The position numbers and the translations under genes were made by a program. The notes beneath the pieces are model-generated. The model had not been told where the DNA came from and searched no databases. It worked only from the letters and a program-made list of their open reading frames with translations. Positions 55,309 to 63,807 of a stretch of DNA of 64,000 bases are shown in pieces (positions within the stretch are counted from its first letter, which is position 1; the number at the start of each line of letters is the position of its first letter). Source of the DNA: Bradyrhizobium liaoningense (lineage in GTDB: Bacteria; Pseudomonadota; Alphaproteobacteria; Rhizobiales; Xanthobacteraceae); assembly GCF_018130955.1 (NCBI RefSeq), contig NZ_JAFCJM010000012.1, positions 62,001 through 126,000 of the forward strand, read 5' to 3'.

Positions 55309-56709
55309 ATGCAAGATCTCTGGCGCCTGTCGGCCGCCGACCTGGCCGCCCTCATCCGGTCCAAGAAAGTGTCGGCCAAGGAGGCCGCCGAAGCCGGGCT
55401 CGCCCGGCTCGATGCCGTCAATCCCCGGCTCAATGCCGTGATCGACCATCGTCCGGAGGATGTGCTCAGGCAGGCCGCAAGCGTCGACGCCGCGGTCGCA
55501 CGGGGCGAAGACCCGGGTCTCCTGGCGGGCGTCCCCGTGACGGTGAAGGTCAATGTCGACCAGGAGGGCTTTGCCACCACCAACGGCCTGAAGCTCCAGC
55601 GCGACGTGATCGCCAAGGTCGACAATCCCGTGGTCGCGAATCTGCGCAAGGCCGGCGCCGTGATTCTCGGGCGGACCAATTGCCCGGCCTTCTCCTATCG
55701 CTGGTTCACCACCAACCTCATCCATGGCGACACCAAGAATCCGCGCGACGCCTCGCTGACCCCAGGCGGCTCGTCCGGCGGCGCCGGCTCCGCGGTCGCG
55801 GCCGGCATCGGCCACATCGCCCACGGCACCGACATCGCCGGCTCGATCCGCTATCCCGCCTATGCCTGCGGTGTGCACGGCCTGCGCCCGACCGTCGGCC
55901 GCATCCCCGCCTTCAACGCAGCGCTGCCGGAGCGTCCGATCGGGCCGCAGATCAGCGCCGTCTCCGGGCCGCTGGCGCGCACCATCAACGACATCAGGAT
56001 CTCGCTCGCCGCGATGGCCGCGCGCGATCCGCGCGATCCCTGGTGGGTCCCGGCGCCTTTGGAAGGCCCTGCGGTGCCGAAGCGCGCCGCGCTCTGCCTC
56101 AACCCGGACGGCCTTGCGGCCGCGCCGGAGGTGAAGGCCGCGGTCAGCGACGCCGGCAAGCGTCTGGAGCGGGCAGGGTGGACTGTGGAGGTGATCGAGA
56201 ACACCCCGCCGATGCGCGAGCCGGTCGAGTGGCAGACAAAACTCTGGCTCGGCGATGCCTATGAGGCGCAGCTCGAGGCCGCCGAGCGCGAGGGCGACCC
56301 CGGGGCGCTGGCGTGCCTGCGCGGCAACCGCGCCAAGGTCACGCCGTTCGATCAGGCGAACTATGCCAAGGCGCTGATCCGCCGCGCGACGCTCACGCGC
56401 GAATGGCTGTTGTTCTTCGAGAAATACGCGGTGCTGCTGACGCCGGTCTCCGGCGAGCTGCCGTTCCCCGATCATCTCGACCGCAAGGACGAGGCCTCGT
56501 TCAAGCGGGTCTGGGAAGCGCAATTGCCGCAGATCGCCATTCCTTTCATGGGCCTGCCGGGCCTGGCGGTCTCGACCGGCCTGGTCGGCAAGGCTCCGGT
56601 CGGCGTGCACGTCGTGTCCGGACGTTACCGTGAAGACCTCTGCCTGCTCGCGGGCGAGGCGATCGAGGCGGGCGGCGTGCCGCCGTCGCCGATCGATCCC
56701 GTGGTGTAG
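55309..56709 (+). CDS. Amidase-signature family protein
   Basis: A 466-residue amidohydrolase of the amidase-signature family, which cleaves C-N bonds with a Ser-Ser-Lys triad. The lysine lies in PVTVKVNVDQ, the bridging Ser in LTPGGSSGGAGSAVAAG and the nucleophile in HGTDIAGSIRYPAYACG. The substrate (amide, Glu-tRNA, carbamate or other) is not readable; it does not sit with gatB/gatC, so it is unlikely to be GatA. The stop overlaps the gpx start region. Confidence 0.9.
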   Translation: MQDLWRLSAADLAALIRSKKVSAKEAAEAGLARLDAVNPRLNAVIDHRPEDVLRQAASVDAAVARGEDPGLLAGVPVTVKVNVDQEGFATTNGLKLQRDVIAKVDNPVVANLRKAGAVILGRTNCPAFSYRWFTTNLIHGDTKNPRDASLTPGGSSGGAGSAVAAGIGHIAHGTDIAGSIRYPAYACGVHGLRPTVGRIPAFNAALPERPIGPQISAVSGPLARTINDIRISLAAMAARDPRDPWWVPAPLEGPAVPKRAALCLNPDGLAAAPEVKAAVSDAGKRLERAGWTVEVIENTPPMREPVEWQTKLWLGDAYEAQLEAAEREGDPGALACLRGNRAKVTPFDQANYAKALIRRATLTREWLLFFEKYAVLLTPVSGELPFPDHLDRKDEASFKRVWEAQLPQIAIPFMGLPGLAVSTGLVGKAPVGVHVVSGRYREDLCLLAGEAIEAGGVPPSPIDPVV

Positions 56710-56711
56710 TG

Positions 56712-57188
56712 ATGTCAGCGATCTACGACTTCAAGGCCAACTCGCTGCTCGGCGAGGAGGTGCCCATGCGCCGCTTCGAGGGTCAGGTGCTGCTCATCGT
56801 CAACACCGCGAGCAAATGCGGTTTCACGCCGCAATATCGCGGGCTCGAGGATCTCTATCGCGATTTGTCGCCGCGTGGTTTTTCCGTGCTCGGCTTTCCC
56901 TGCAACCAGTTCGGCGCGCAGGAGCCGGGCAAGGCGCGCGAGATCCAGGAGTTCTGCTCGACGCAGTACGACGTCACCTTTCCGCTGTTCGAGAAGATCG
57001 ACGTCAATGGCAGCAATGCCCATCCACTGTATGAGTATCTGAAGCGCCAGCAATCCGGCCTGTTAGGTGCCTCCATCAAATGGAATTTCACAAAATTCCT
57101 GGTGGACCGCACAGGCAAGGTGATCGCGCGCTATGCGCCGACGGCGCGTCCTGAAGGGCTGCGCAACCAAATCGAAACACTGTTGTGA
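56712..57188 (+). CDS. Glutathione peroxidase-like thiol peroxidase
   Basis: Reduces hydroperoxides with thiols. The 158-residue protein has the Cys form of the active site in VNTASKCGFTPQY, followed by LGFPCNQFGAQEPG and a WNFTKFLVDRTGKV block with the conserved Trp/Asn. There is no in-frame UGA, so it is not a selenoprotein. The ATG at 56712 is used rather than the GTG one codon earlier at 56709. It follows the amidase directly. Confidence 0.9.
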   Translation: MSAIYDFKANSLLGEEVPMRRFEGQVLLIVNTASKCGFTPQYRGLEDLYRDLSPRGFSVLGFPCNQFGAQEPGKAREIQEFCSTQYDVTFPLFEKIDVNGSNAHPLYEYLKRQQSGLLGASIKWNFTKFLVDRTGKVIARYAPTARPEGLRNQIETLL

Positions 57189-57199
57189 GCGAGACAATC

Positions 57200-57442
57200 A
57201 TGAGCGACGAATTTCCGGACCGCCTGTCGGTCGACCCGAGCAGCCCGTACTACAACGCTGATATCCTGGCGCGCGACGTCGGTATCCGTTTCAAGGGCAT
57301 CGAGAAGACCAATGTCGAGGAGTATTGCATCAGCGAGGGCTGGGTGCGCGTCACCGCTGGCAACGCCAAGGACCGCCACGGCAACCTGCTGACGATCAAG
57401 GTGCATGGGCCGGTCGAGCCGTATTTCAGGGATAAGAAATAG
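57200..57442 (+). CDS. DUF3297 family protein
   Basis: An 80-residue soluble protein: SDEFPDRLSVDPSSPYYN, LARDVGIRFKGIEKTNVEEYCISEGWVRV and LTIKVHGPVEPYFRDKK. This matches the DUF3297 family, widespread in proteobacteria and without a known function; a nucleic-acid-related role has not been shown. An ATG at 57200 and an upstream GTG at 57185 are both possible. Confidence 0.85.
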   Translation: MSDEFPDRLSVDPSSPYYNADILARDVGIRFKGIEKTNVEEYCISEGWVRVTAGNAKDRHGNLLTIKVHGPVEPYFRDKK

Positions 57443-57473
57443 TTGGAGCGCGAGCGCGCACTTCACATTCCGG

Positions 57474-57563
57474 CGTCATGCCCGGGCTTGTCCCGGGCAT
57501 CCACGTCTTCGAACTTGCTCTGTGGCAAAGGCGTGGATGGCCGGGACAAGCCCGGCCATGACG
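57474..57563. repeat. Palindromic repeat, family A copy 3
   Basis: Arms CGTCATGCCCGGGCTTGTCC and GGGACAAGCCCGGCCATGACG. It lies 34 bp upstream of the tartrate dehydratase ATG, between DUF3297 and that gene. Confidence 0.85.
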
Positions 57564-57596
57564 AGAGGTGAGAGCAGGCCGGGAAGAGAGAAAGCC

Positions 57597-58766
57597 ATGT
57601 CCGTCCGCATCGTCGATGTCCGCGAGATCACGAAACCGATCTCCTCGCCGATCCGCAACGCCTATATCGACTTCACCAAGATGACGACGAGCCTGGTTGC
57701 CGTCGTCACCGACGTGATGCGCGAGGGGAAACGCGTCGTCGGCTACGGCTTCAACTCCAACGGCCGTTACGGGCAGGGCGGCCTGATCCGCGAGCGGTTT
57801 GCCTCGCGCATCCTCGAGGCCGAGCCGAAGTCGCTGCTCGATACGGCCGGCGACAATCTCGATCCGGACAAGGTCTGGGCCGCGATGATGACCAACGAAA
57901 AACCGGGCGGCCACGGCGAGCGCTCGGTCGCGGTCGGCACCATCGACATGGCGGTGTGGGACGCGGTGGCGAAGATCGCGGGCAAGCCGCTGTTTCGCCT
58001 GCTCGCCGAACGCCATGGCCTGACAGCCAACCCGCGCGTCTTCGTCTATGCCGCCGGCGGCTACTACTATCCCGGCAAGGATCTCGCGATGCTGCGCGGC
58101 GAGATGCGCGGCTATCTCGATCGCGGCTACAATGTCGTGAAGATGAAGATCGGCGGCGCGCCGATCACCGAAGATCGCGAGCGCATCGAGGCGGTGCTGA
58201 AGGAGATCGGCAGGGACGCCCAACTCGCGGTCGACGCCAACGGCCGCTTCGATCTCGAGACCGCGATCGCCTATGCCAAGATGCTGCGGGACTATCCGCT
58301 GTTCTGGTACGAGGAGGCCGGCGATCCCCTCGACTATGCGCTGCAGGCGGCGCTTGCCGAGTTCTATCCGGGGCCGATGGCGACCGGCGAAAATCTGTTC
58401 AGCCACCAGGACGCGCGCAACCTGATCCGCCATGGCGGCATGCGGCCTGATCGCGACTGGCTGCAATTCGATTGCGCGCTGTCCTACGGCCTCTGCGAAT
58501 ATCAGCGCACGTTGCAAGTGCTGAAGACCCATGGCTGGTCGCCGAGCCGCTGCATCCCCCATGGCGGGCACCAGATGTCGCTCAACATCGCCGCCGGCCT
58601 CGGCTTGGGGGGCAATGAGAGCTATCCCGACCTGTTCCAGCCCTATGGCGGCTTCCCCGACGGCGTGCGCGTCGAGAGCGGCCACATCACCATGCCGGAT
58701 CTGCCCGGCATCGGGTTCGAAGGGAAATCGGATCTCTATAAGGAAATGAAGGCCTTAGCGGCGTAG
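57597..58766 (+). CDS. tarD: D-tartrate dehydratase, enolase superfamily
   Basis: Dehydrates D-tartrate to oxaloacetate. The 389-residue enolase-superfamily protein has catalytic Lys184 in VVKMKIGG and His322 in CIPHGGHQ, and metal ligands Asp213 (LAVDANG), Glu239 (WYEEAG) and Glu265 (ATGEN). As I recall, these are the residue numbers of the characterised Bradyrhizobium japonicum D-tartrate dehydratase, also 389 residues. The ATG at 57597 gives this length. No tartrate transporter is next to it. Confidence 0.93.
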   Translation: MSVRIVDVREITKPISSPIRNAYIDFTKMTTSLVAVVTDVMREGKRVVGYGFNSNGRYGQGGLIRERFASRILEAEPKSLLDTAGDNLDPDKVWAAMMTNEKPGGHGERSVAVGTIDMAVWDAVAKIAGKPLFRLLAERHGLTANPRVFVYAAGGYYYPGKDLAMLRGEMRGYLDRGYNVVKMKIGGAPITEDRERIEAVLKEIGRDAQLAVDANGRFDLETAIAYAKMLRDYPLFWYEEAGDPLDYALQAALAEFYPGPMATGENLFSHQDARNLIRHGGMRPDRDWLQFDCALSYGLCEYQRTLQVLKTHGWSPSRCIPHGGHQMSLNIAAGLGLGGNESYPDLFQPYGGFPDGVRVESGHITMPDLPGIGFEGKSDLYKEMKALAA

Positions 58767-58822
58767 CGGGCTCGGCCAGCCAGACCCTTCCGCCCCTTGC
58801 CGGGCGTGTTCACGACCTCTTG

Positions 58823-58859
58823 TGAGCGTTGCTCAAGATTTTATTGAGCGTTGCTCAAG
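58823..58859. promoter_or_regulatory. Two identical 15-bp operator-like palindromes, 22 bp apart
   Basis: TGAGCGTTGCTCAAG occurs at 58823-58837 and 58845-58859. Each contains the palindrome TGAGC-GTT-GCTCA, extended in the second copy to TTGAGC-GTT-GCTCAA. A -10-like TACACT follows at 58866-58871, about 80 bp before the next gene. The spacing equals two helical turns, as for paired dimer sites. Confidence 0.65.
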
Positions 58860-58950
58860 TTTCGCTACACTAACCCGGTGGAATGAGCTTTGTCCTCCAG
58901 CGGGAGCGGCGGCGAGCCGCCACGCCCGACAGCACGGAAACGATAGTCAC

Positions 58951-60012
58951 ATGCAATATTCAGCCAGGGATCTACAGGGTGCGGCAAATGCCGGCGTGAT
59001 CAGCGCGACTGATCTGGAGCGCTTGCTCGCCTTTCTGTCGAGCAGCGTCCGAGCACCGGAAAGCGGCGCAGGGCCGACGGCAAGATTCGATGCCGCGCAT
59101 CTGCTCTGGTGCGCCGGTGCATTGATCGTGATCGGCGCCATGGGCCTGTTTTCGACCGTGGCGTTCTCGCAGATGGGGGGCGGGGCGCTCACGGCCTGCG
59201 CGATCGCCTATGGAATCGGATTTACGGCGGCAGGGCATCACCTCTGGCACCACAGGAATTTGCGCGTTCCCGGCGGATTGCTGGTCGCCGTCGCGGTCTC
59301 GATGGCGCCGCTCGCGGTGTTCGGCATCCAGGACATGTTCGGCGTGTGGGGCAAGTTCGGCAAGCCCGGCACGATGCACGACCTCTATGTCTGGATCAAA
59401 GGCAGTTGGGTCTTCATGGAAATCGCGACGATCGCGGCCGGTGTCATCGCGCAGCGCTTCTACCGCTTTCGCTTCATCGTCGCGCTGATCGCGTTCGCGC
59501 TCTGGTTCATGTCGATGGATCTCGCGCTATGGATTGCCGGCACCGGTCACGCCGATTTCGCGCTGCAGCGCAAGGTGTCGATCTGGTTCGGTCTTGCCGT
59601 CCTTGTTGTGGCCTGGACCGTGGACTGTCGCAGCCGCAATGCCGACTTTGCCTTCTGGCTGCACCTGTTCGGCCTCATGACTTTCTGGGGCGCAATCACG
59701 GCCTCCGATAGCGCGACCGAACTGGGCCGGGCTGTCTACTGCCTGTTCAATGCCGGCCTGCTCGCGCTCGCGGTGATCCTGATGCGTCGTGCCTATGCGG
59801 TGTTCGGTGCGTTCGGCGTGTGTCTCTATCTCGGACATCTCGCGGACGTCGTGTTCAAGGACTCGCTGCTGTTTCCCTTCGCGTTGTCCCTGATCGGCAT
59901 CGCCGTGATCGCCGCCGGTCTGTTCTACCACCGCAAGGAGCGCGCCATCGCGGCCTGGCTCTCCGCGCATCTTCCCGCAGCGCTGTTGCGGCTGCGGCCC
60001 GAGTCCGCGTAA
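58951..60012 (+). CDS. Polytopic inner-membrane protein of unknown function (DUF2157-like)
   Basis: A 353-residue protein with a short soluble N-terminus (QYSARDLQGAANAGVISATDLERLLAFL) like that of DUF2157 proteins, then about nine hydrophobic helices from residue 48 to 330. Function is unknown. The ATG at 58951 begins this domain; the in-frame extension to 58822 runs through the tandem operator-like repeats and was rejected. Confidence 0.8.
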   Translation: MQYSARDLQGAANAGVISATDLERLLAFLSSSVRAPESGAGPTARFDAAHLLWCAGALIVIGAMGLFSTVAFSQMGGGALTACAIAYGIGFTAAGHHLWHHRNLRVPGGLLVAVAVSMAPLAVFGIQDMFGVWGKFGKPGTMHDLYVWIKGSWVFMEIATIAAGVIAQRFYRFRFIVALIAFALWFMSMDLALWIAGTGHADFALQRKVSIWFGLAVLVVAWTVDCRSRNADFAFWLHLFGLMTFWGAITASDSATELGRAVYCLFNAGLLALAVILMRRAYAVFGAFGVCLYLGHLADVVFKDSLLFPFALSLIGIAVIAAGLFYHRKERAIAAWLSAHLPAALLRLRPESA

Positions 60013-60118
60013 GAGCCTGGTCCCTCGTCATGCCGCATCTGGGCATGGCGAGGGCAGGTGCGGTGCCGATCGTGGGCGATATGAATTCCCGTTACGCCTC
60101 GGCGAACTTCTCGCCCGG

Positions 60119-61471
60119 CTACGACAGCCGCATATCCAGCAGCCGCCGTCCCTCGCCCTTCAAAAGCTTCTTCACCGCGCTCGAGGCGGCGATTTCGCCC
60201 TGATTGTAGTAGGCCTCGTGGTTCTTCTCGATATCGTCGAGGCGGTAGAGGTAGTTGACCATGATGCCGGCGGATTCGCGCAACCCCTTTGGCGAGAGGT
60301 CGCCTAACCAGTTGATGCGCTCGAGCCGCGCGCCGTTGCCGAGATGGAAGCGGGCGACGGAGTCGATCAGCCGGCCCTTCGGCGTGCGCGCCTTCAGGAA
60401 GTAGTGCGCGGCGAGCGGTTCCAGCACGCTGCGCAACTGCGTGGTCGTCTCCGCGTTCTCGAACCATTTTGGCTCGTCGAGATGCTTCAGCACCTCGCGA
60501 TCCTCGTCCGAGAGCGGAAGGTCCTTGTCCTGCTGCAGCCATTGCATGAAGCCCGGCACCGGCGACAGCGTCACGAAGGTATCGAGTTTTGGCAGCTCAC
60601 GGCGCAGCTCCTCGACCACCTGCTTGATCAGGAAGCTGCCGAAGGAAATGCCGCCAAGGCCGCGCTGGGTGTTGGAGATCGAATAGAACACGGCGGTGCG
60701 CGCGCGTTCGCTTGCCACCAACGGGCGGTCGACGGCGAGCAGCGGCGCGATTGCGCCGGGGATCGTCTCGGTCAGCGCGACCTCGACGAAGATCAGGGGC
60801 TCGTCCACCATCGCGGGATGGAAGAAGGCGTAGCAGCGGCGGTCGACCGGATCGATGCGGCGTCGCAGATCATCCCAGTCGCTGATCTCGTGCACGGCTT
60901 CGTAGCGGATGATCTTTTCGAGGATGTTGGCCGGTGTCGACCAGTCGATCCTGCGCAGCACGAGGAACCCCCTGTTGAACCACGAAGAAAGCAGATGCAC
61001 GACGTCGCGATCGAGCGCGGCGAGATCGGTGTGCCCGTTCATCATGCCGAGCAGGTCGGCGCGCATGTTGACGAGATCGCCGGTGCCGCCGGGCGCGCGG
61101 TTGAGCCGGCGGATCAATTCCTGCCGGCGCGGCTCCGACGCAAAATGCAGGCTGCTCGCGTCCTCGTCGCTCGGCCGCGACCGCCATTTCTCGACCGCCT
61201 GCGCCAGTTTTTCGCGGTTGGGGCCGAAATCACGCACCAAGGCCTCGAAGAAGGCGCGGCGTTCCGCAGTATCGAGGTCCTGGTAGAGATCGAGCACCTC
61301 GCGGGCCATGGCCGTGCCGGAGGCTTCGCCCGCGCCCGAGAGCAGGGCATCGCACAGCGCGATCATGCCTCCCGCATCCTGTCTGGTGTCCGAGGCACCG
61401 GCGCGGCGGAGCAACGTGCGGCCGCGCTCGGAAATCGTGGTCAGGAGGTCGGAGAAGAAGGCGTTGGCCAT
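60119..61471 (-). CDS. mcd: Malonyl-CoA decarboxylase
   Basis: Converts malonyl-CoA to acetyl-CoA and CO2. The 450-residue protein has the helical N-terminal domain (about 1-150) and a catalytic acyltransferase-like domain with the serine in VFYSISNTQRGLGGISFG (Ser264/266) and histidine in ARFHLGNGARLERINWLGD (His376). In rhizobia this enzyme (MatA-like) usually pairs with malonyl-CoA synthetase and a malonate transporter; neither is adjacent here. Confidence 0.93.
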   Translation of the reverse strand: MANAFFSDLLTTISERGRTLLRRAGASDTRQDAGGMIALCDALLSGAGEASGTAMAREVLDLYQDLDTAERRAFFEALVRDFGPNREKLAQAVEKWRSRPSDEDASSLHFASEPRRQELIRRLNRAPGGTGDLVNMRADLLGMMNGHTDLAALDRDVVHLLSSWFNRGFLVLRRIDWSTPANILEKIIRYEAVHEISDWDDLRRRIDPVDRRCYAFFHPAMVDEPLIFVEVALTETIPGAIAPLLAVDRPLVASERARTAVFYSISNTQRGLGGISFGSFLIKQVVEELRRELPKLDTFVTLSPVPGFMQWLQQDKDLPLSDEDREVLKHLDEPKWFENAETTTQLRSVLEPLAAHYFLKARTPKGRLIDSVARFHLGNGARLERINWLGDLSPKGLRESAGIMVNYLYRLDDIEKNHEAYYNQGEIAASSAVKKLLKGEGRRLLDMRLS

Positions 61472-61603
61472 TTGGTCTTTCTTGCGGTCTTTCGTATCCG
61501 GATCTGCGTGGTGCGGAAGATTACACAGGATTTGGGCGGAAGCCGATCACAATCAAGCGTAAGACTTTTGCATCTTTAGCTGTGCCATGCATCCAATGGC
61601 ACG

Positions 61604-61728
61604 CTGTCATGCCCCGCGCAGGCGGGGCACCCAGTACGCCGCGGCCTATCGATTCAAGCCGCGCTGCCTCTGGAATACTGGATTGCCCGCCCCAGTGCGC
61701 AATTGCGCACAAGGCGGGCAATGACAGC
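61604..61728. repeat. Palindromic intergenic repeat, GCTGTCATGCC family
   Basis: Outer arms GCTGTCATGCC and GGCAATGACAGC, with nested arms CCCGC...GCGGG and a perfect 16-bp palindrome GTGCGCAATTGCGCAC at 61695-61710. It lies between mcd and the 3' end of the AraC-type gene. Confidence 0.8.
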
Positions 61729-61739
61729 GGAATGTGTGA

Positions 61740-62546
61740 CTACACCTTCCTTGCAAATTCCGTCGGCGTCCGTCCGGTGACCTGGCGGAACGCGGCCGAA
61801 AACGCGGGAACGCTGGCATAGCCGAGCTGGGCTGCAAGCTGCTTCACCGAGACATTGGCATCCGTCGACAGCCGTTCGATCGCGGCGGCCACGCGGGCGC
61901 GCTGGCACCAGCTCTTGAACGTCAACTGCGTTTCCGCGGAGAACAGCCGCGACAGCGTGCGGACGGAGGTTCCCACCGCGCGCGCCAGCGTCTCGATCTC
62001 GTGGATGGCGGTGGGATCGTCGAGCACGATCATGGCCGCGCGCCGGCAACGCGGCTCGCGCGGCAGCGGAACGAAGGTCGCGGAATCCCCGGCCTGGTGC
62101 AATTCCAGCATCACGAGCCGCACCAGGAGCTCGGTGCGCTCCGGCGTGTTGCGGGAATCGAACAGCGCTAGGATCGCCTGGTGCAGGAGCGGCGATACCC
62201 GCACCACGAATTCCTTGGTCAGGCCCTCATCGCGCTGCTCGCGCTTCAGCCAGGGCAGGTCGAAATAGAGCGTGCGCATCTCGATGTCGGCGAGCACGTC
62301 GATGGCATGCTCGAGCCGCGACGGCACCCAGACCGCGCGGTCCGGCGGCACCAGCCAGCGGCCCTTGGGCGTCGTCACTTGCATCGTGCCCCTGGCCGCG
62401 TAGACGAGCTGCGCCTCGCGATGCATGTGCGGATCGAGCCTTGTGCCCTTGGCATAGTCGCGCGCGACCAGATGGACGCCGGCGGTCGAGCGGCGGTTTC
62501 CCAGAACTGCCTTGATTGGCGTTTCGACGATAGTCATTGGCGGCAT
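61740..62546 (-). CDS. AraC-family transcriptional regulator
   Basis: A 268-residue regulator with an N-terminal cupin-like sensor domain (about 15-110; LDPHMHREAQLVYAARG, WLVPPDRAVWVP) and a C-terminal two-helix-turn-helix domain (about 170-265; ETLARAVGTSVRTLSRLF, KQLAAQLGYASVPAFSAAFRQVTG). It is divergent from the MFS gene, 65 bp away, and probably regulates it. An ATG three codons in (62537) is an alternative start. Confidence 0.9.
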   Translation of the reverse strand: MPPMTIVETPIKAVLGNRRSTAGVHLVARDYAKGTRLDPHMHREAQLVYAARGTMQVTTPKGRWLVPPDRAVWVPSRLEHAIDVLADIEMRTLYFDLPWLKREQRDEGLTKEFVVRVSPLLHQAILALFDSRNTPERTELLVRLVMLELHQAGDSATFVPLPREPRCRRAAMIVLDDPTAIHEIETLARAVGTSVRTLSRLFSAETQLTFKSWCQRARVAAAIERLSTDANVSVKQLAAQLGYASVPAFSAAFRQVTGRTPTEFARKV

Positions 62547-62611
62547 CCCGTCATGGCTCCGACATATAACTCATTTCAGGGCAAAGATTCAGGCCCGTGA
62601 GGAAACGCCGT

Positions 62612-63790
62612 ATGAACAGCCCCGGCCGGGTCATCAGCTTCGTCAACGCGGGGCACTTCATCGACCACTATTCGATGCTGATCTTTGCCGCCGCCGTCAT
62701 CATCATGGGGCCGGCACTCGGCATGGCCTATTCGGAGCTCTTGCCCTACGCGACGCCCGGCTTCGTGGCGTTCGGCGCGGGATCGCTGCTCACCGGCTGG
62801 CTCGGGGACCGCTGGAGTCGCCGCCACATGATGCTGATCTTCTTCCTCGGCATCGGCGCTTCCATGGTCTCGGTCGGCCTGGTGCGGACGCCGGCCCAGC
62901 TCGGCGCAGCCCTGCTCGCGATCGGCATTTTCGCCTCGATCTACCATCCGGTCGGCACCGCGATGATCGTCTCCTATGCCGAAAAGCTCGGCCGCGAGAT
63001 GGGGCTGAACGGCGTCTGGGGCAATCTCGGCGTTGCGTCCTCAGCGCTGGTCACCGGCGTGATCGGGCAATATCTCGGCTGGCGATACGCCTTCATCATC
63101 CCGGGCGTGGTTACGATGCTCATCGGTGTCGTCTTCGCACTCACCGTGGTGCACGAAGACCGCAAGGGGACGAAGCAGGCGGCGGCGCAGGCGCGCGTCG
63201 CAAAGCAGGACATGTGGCGCGTGATCCTTGCGTTGCTGATCGTGGTGATCGCGATCTCCACGACCTTCAACGCGGTGACCGTGGCGCTGCCAAAACTGTT
63301 TGCGGAGCGGCTCGCCGATCTCACCAGCAGCCCGGCGCTGCTGGGCGTGATCGCCGCCTGTGTCTATGTGTTCGGCGCGATGACGCAGTACACGATCGGC
63401 CGGCTGCTCGATCATTACTCGCTGAAGACGGTGGCGCTGCCGCTGTCCTTCATGCTGGCGCCGTTCCTGTACCTGGCGGCGAGCCTGCAGAACCTGCCCC
63501 TGATCCTGGTCTCGATCGGCATCGTCATGGGCGCGTTCGGGCAGGTGACGGTCAATGATGCCATGGTCGGCAAATACACCACCGAAGAGTGGCGCTCGCG
63601 CGCCTATGCGGTGCGCTATTTCGTCGGCTTCACCGCCGCCGGCGCGTCCGTAGGCCTGGTCGCATGGCTCTACGAGCAGGGCGGCTTCGTCACCATGCTG
63701 CATGCCTTTGCGGCGCTCTGCCTGCTCGCCATTGCGGCGGCGATGATTTTGCCGCGCGAGATCCGCAGTCCGGCTGCGCAGCCGGGTTGA
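62612..63790 (+). CDS. Major facilitator superfamily transporter
   Basis: A 392-residue transporter with about 12 membrane helices and the MFS loop motif GWLGDRWSRRHM between helices 2 and 3. The ATG at 62612 has GAGGAAA upstream; a GTG at 62597 is less likely. The substrate cannot be read. The divergent AraC-type regulator suggests inducible expression. Confidence 0.88.
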   Translation: MNSPGRVISFVNAGHFIDHYSMLIFAAAVIIMGPALGMAYSELLPYATPGFVAFGAGSLLTGWLGDRWSRRHMMLIFFLGIGASMVSVGLVRTPAQLGAALLAIGIFASIYHPVGTAMIVSYAEKLGREMGLNGVWGNLGVASSALVTGVIGQYLGWRYAFIIPGVVTMLIGVVFALTVVHEDRKGTKQAAAQARVAKQDMWRVILALLIVVIAISTTFNAVTVALPKLFAERLADLTSSPALLGVIAACVYVFGAMTQYTIGRLLDHYSLKTVALPLSFMLAPFLYLAASLQNLPLILVSIGIVMGAFGQVTVNDAMVGKYTTEEWRSRAYAVRYFVGFTAAGASVGLVAWLYEQGGFVTMLHAFAALCLLAIAAAMILPREIRSPAAQPG

Positions 63791-63807
63791 TCGGCGGCGG
63801 AGGAGCG

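Noticed and set aside
55309..56709. Glutamyl-tRNA amidotransferase subunit A (gatA)
   Set aside because: No gatB or gatC nearby and the neighbours are unrelated; only the general amidase signature is supported.
56712..57188. Selenocysteine-type glutathione peroxidase
   Set aside because: The active-site codon encodes Cys and no in-frame TGA is present before the end.
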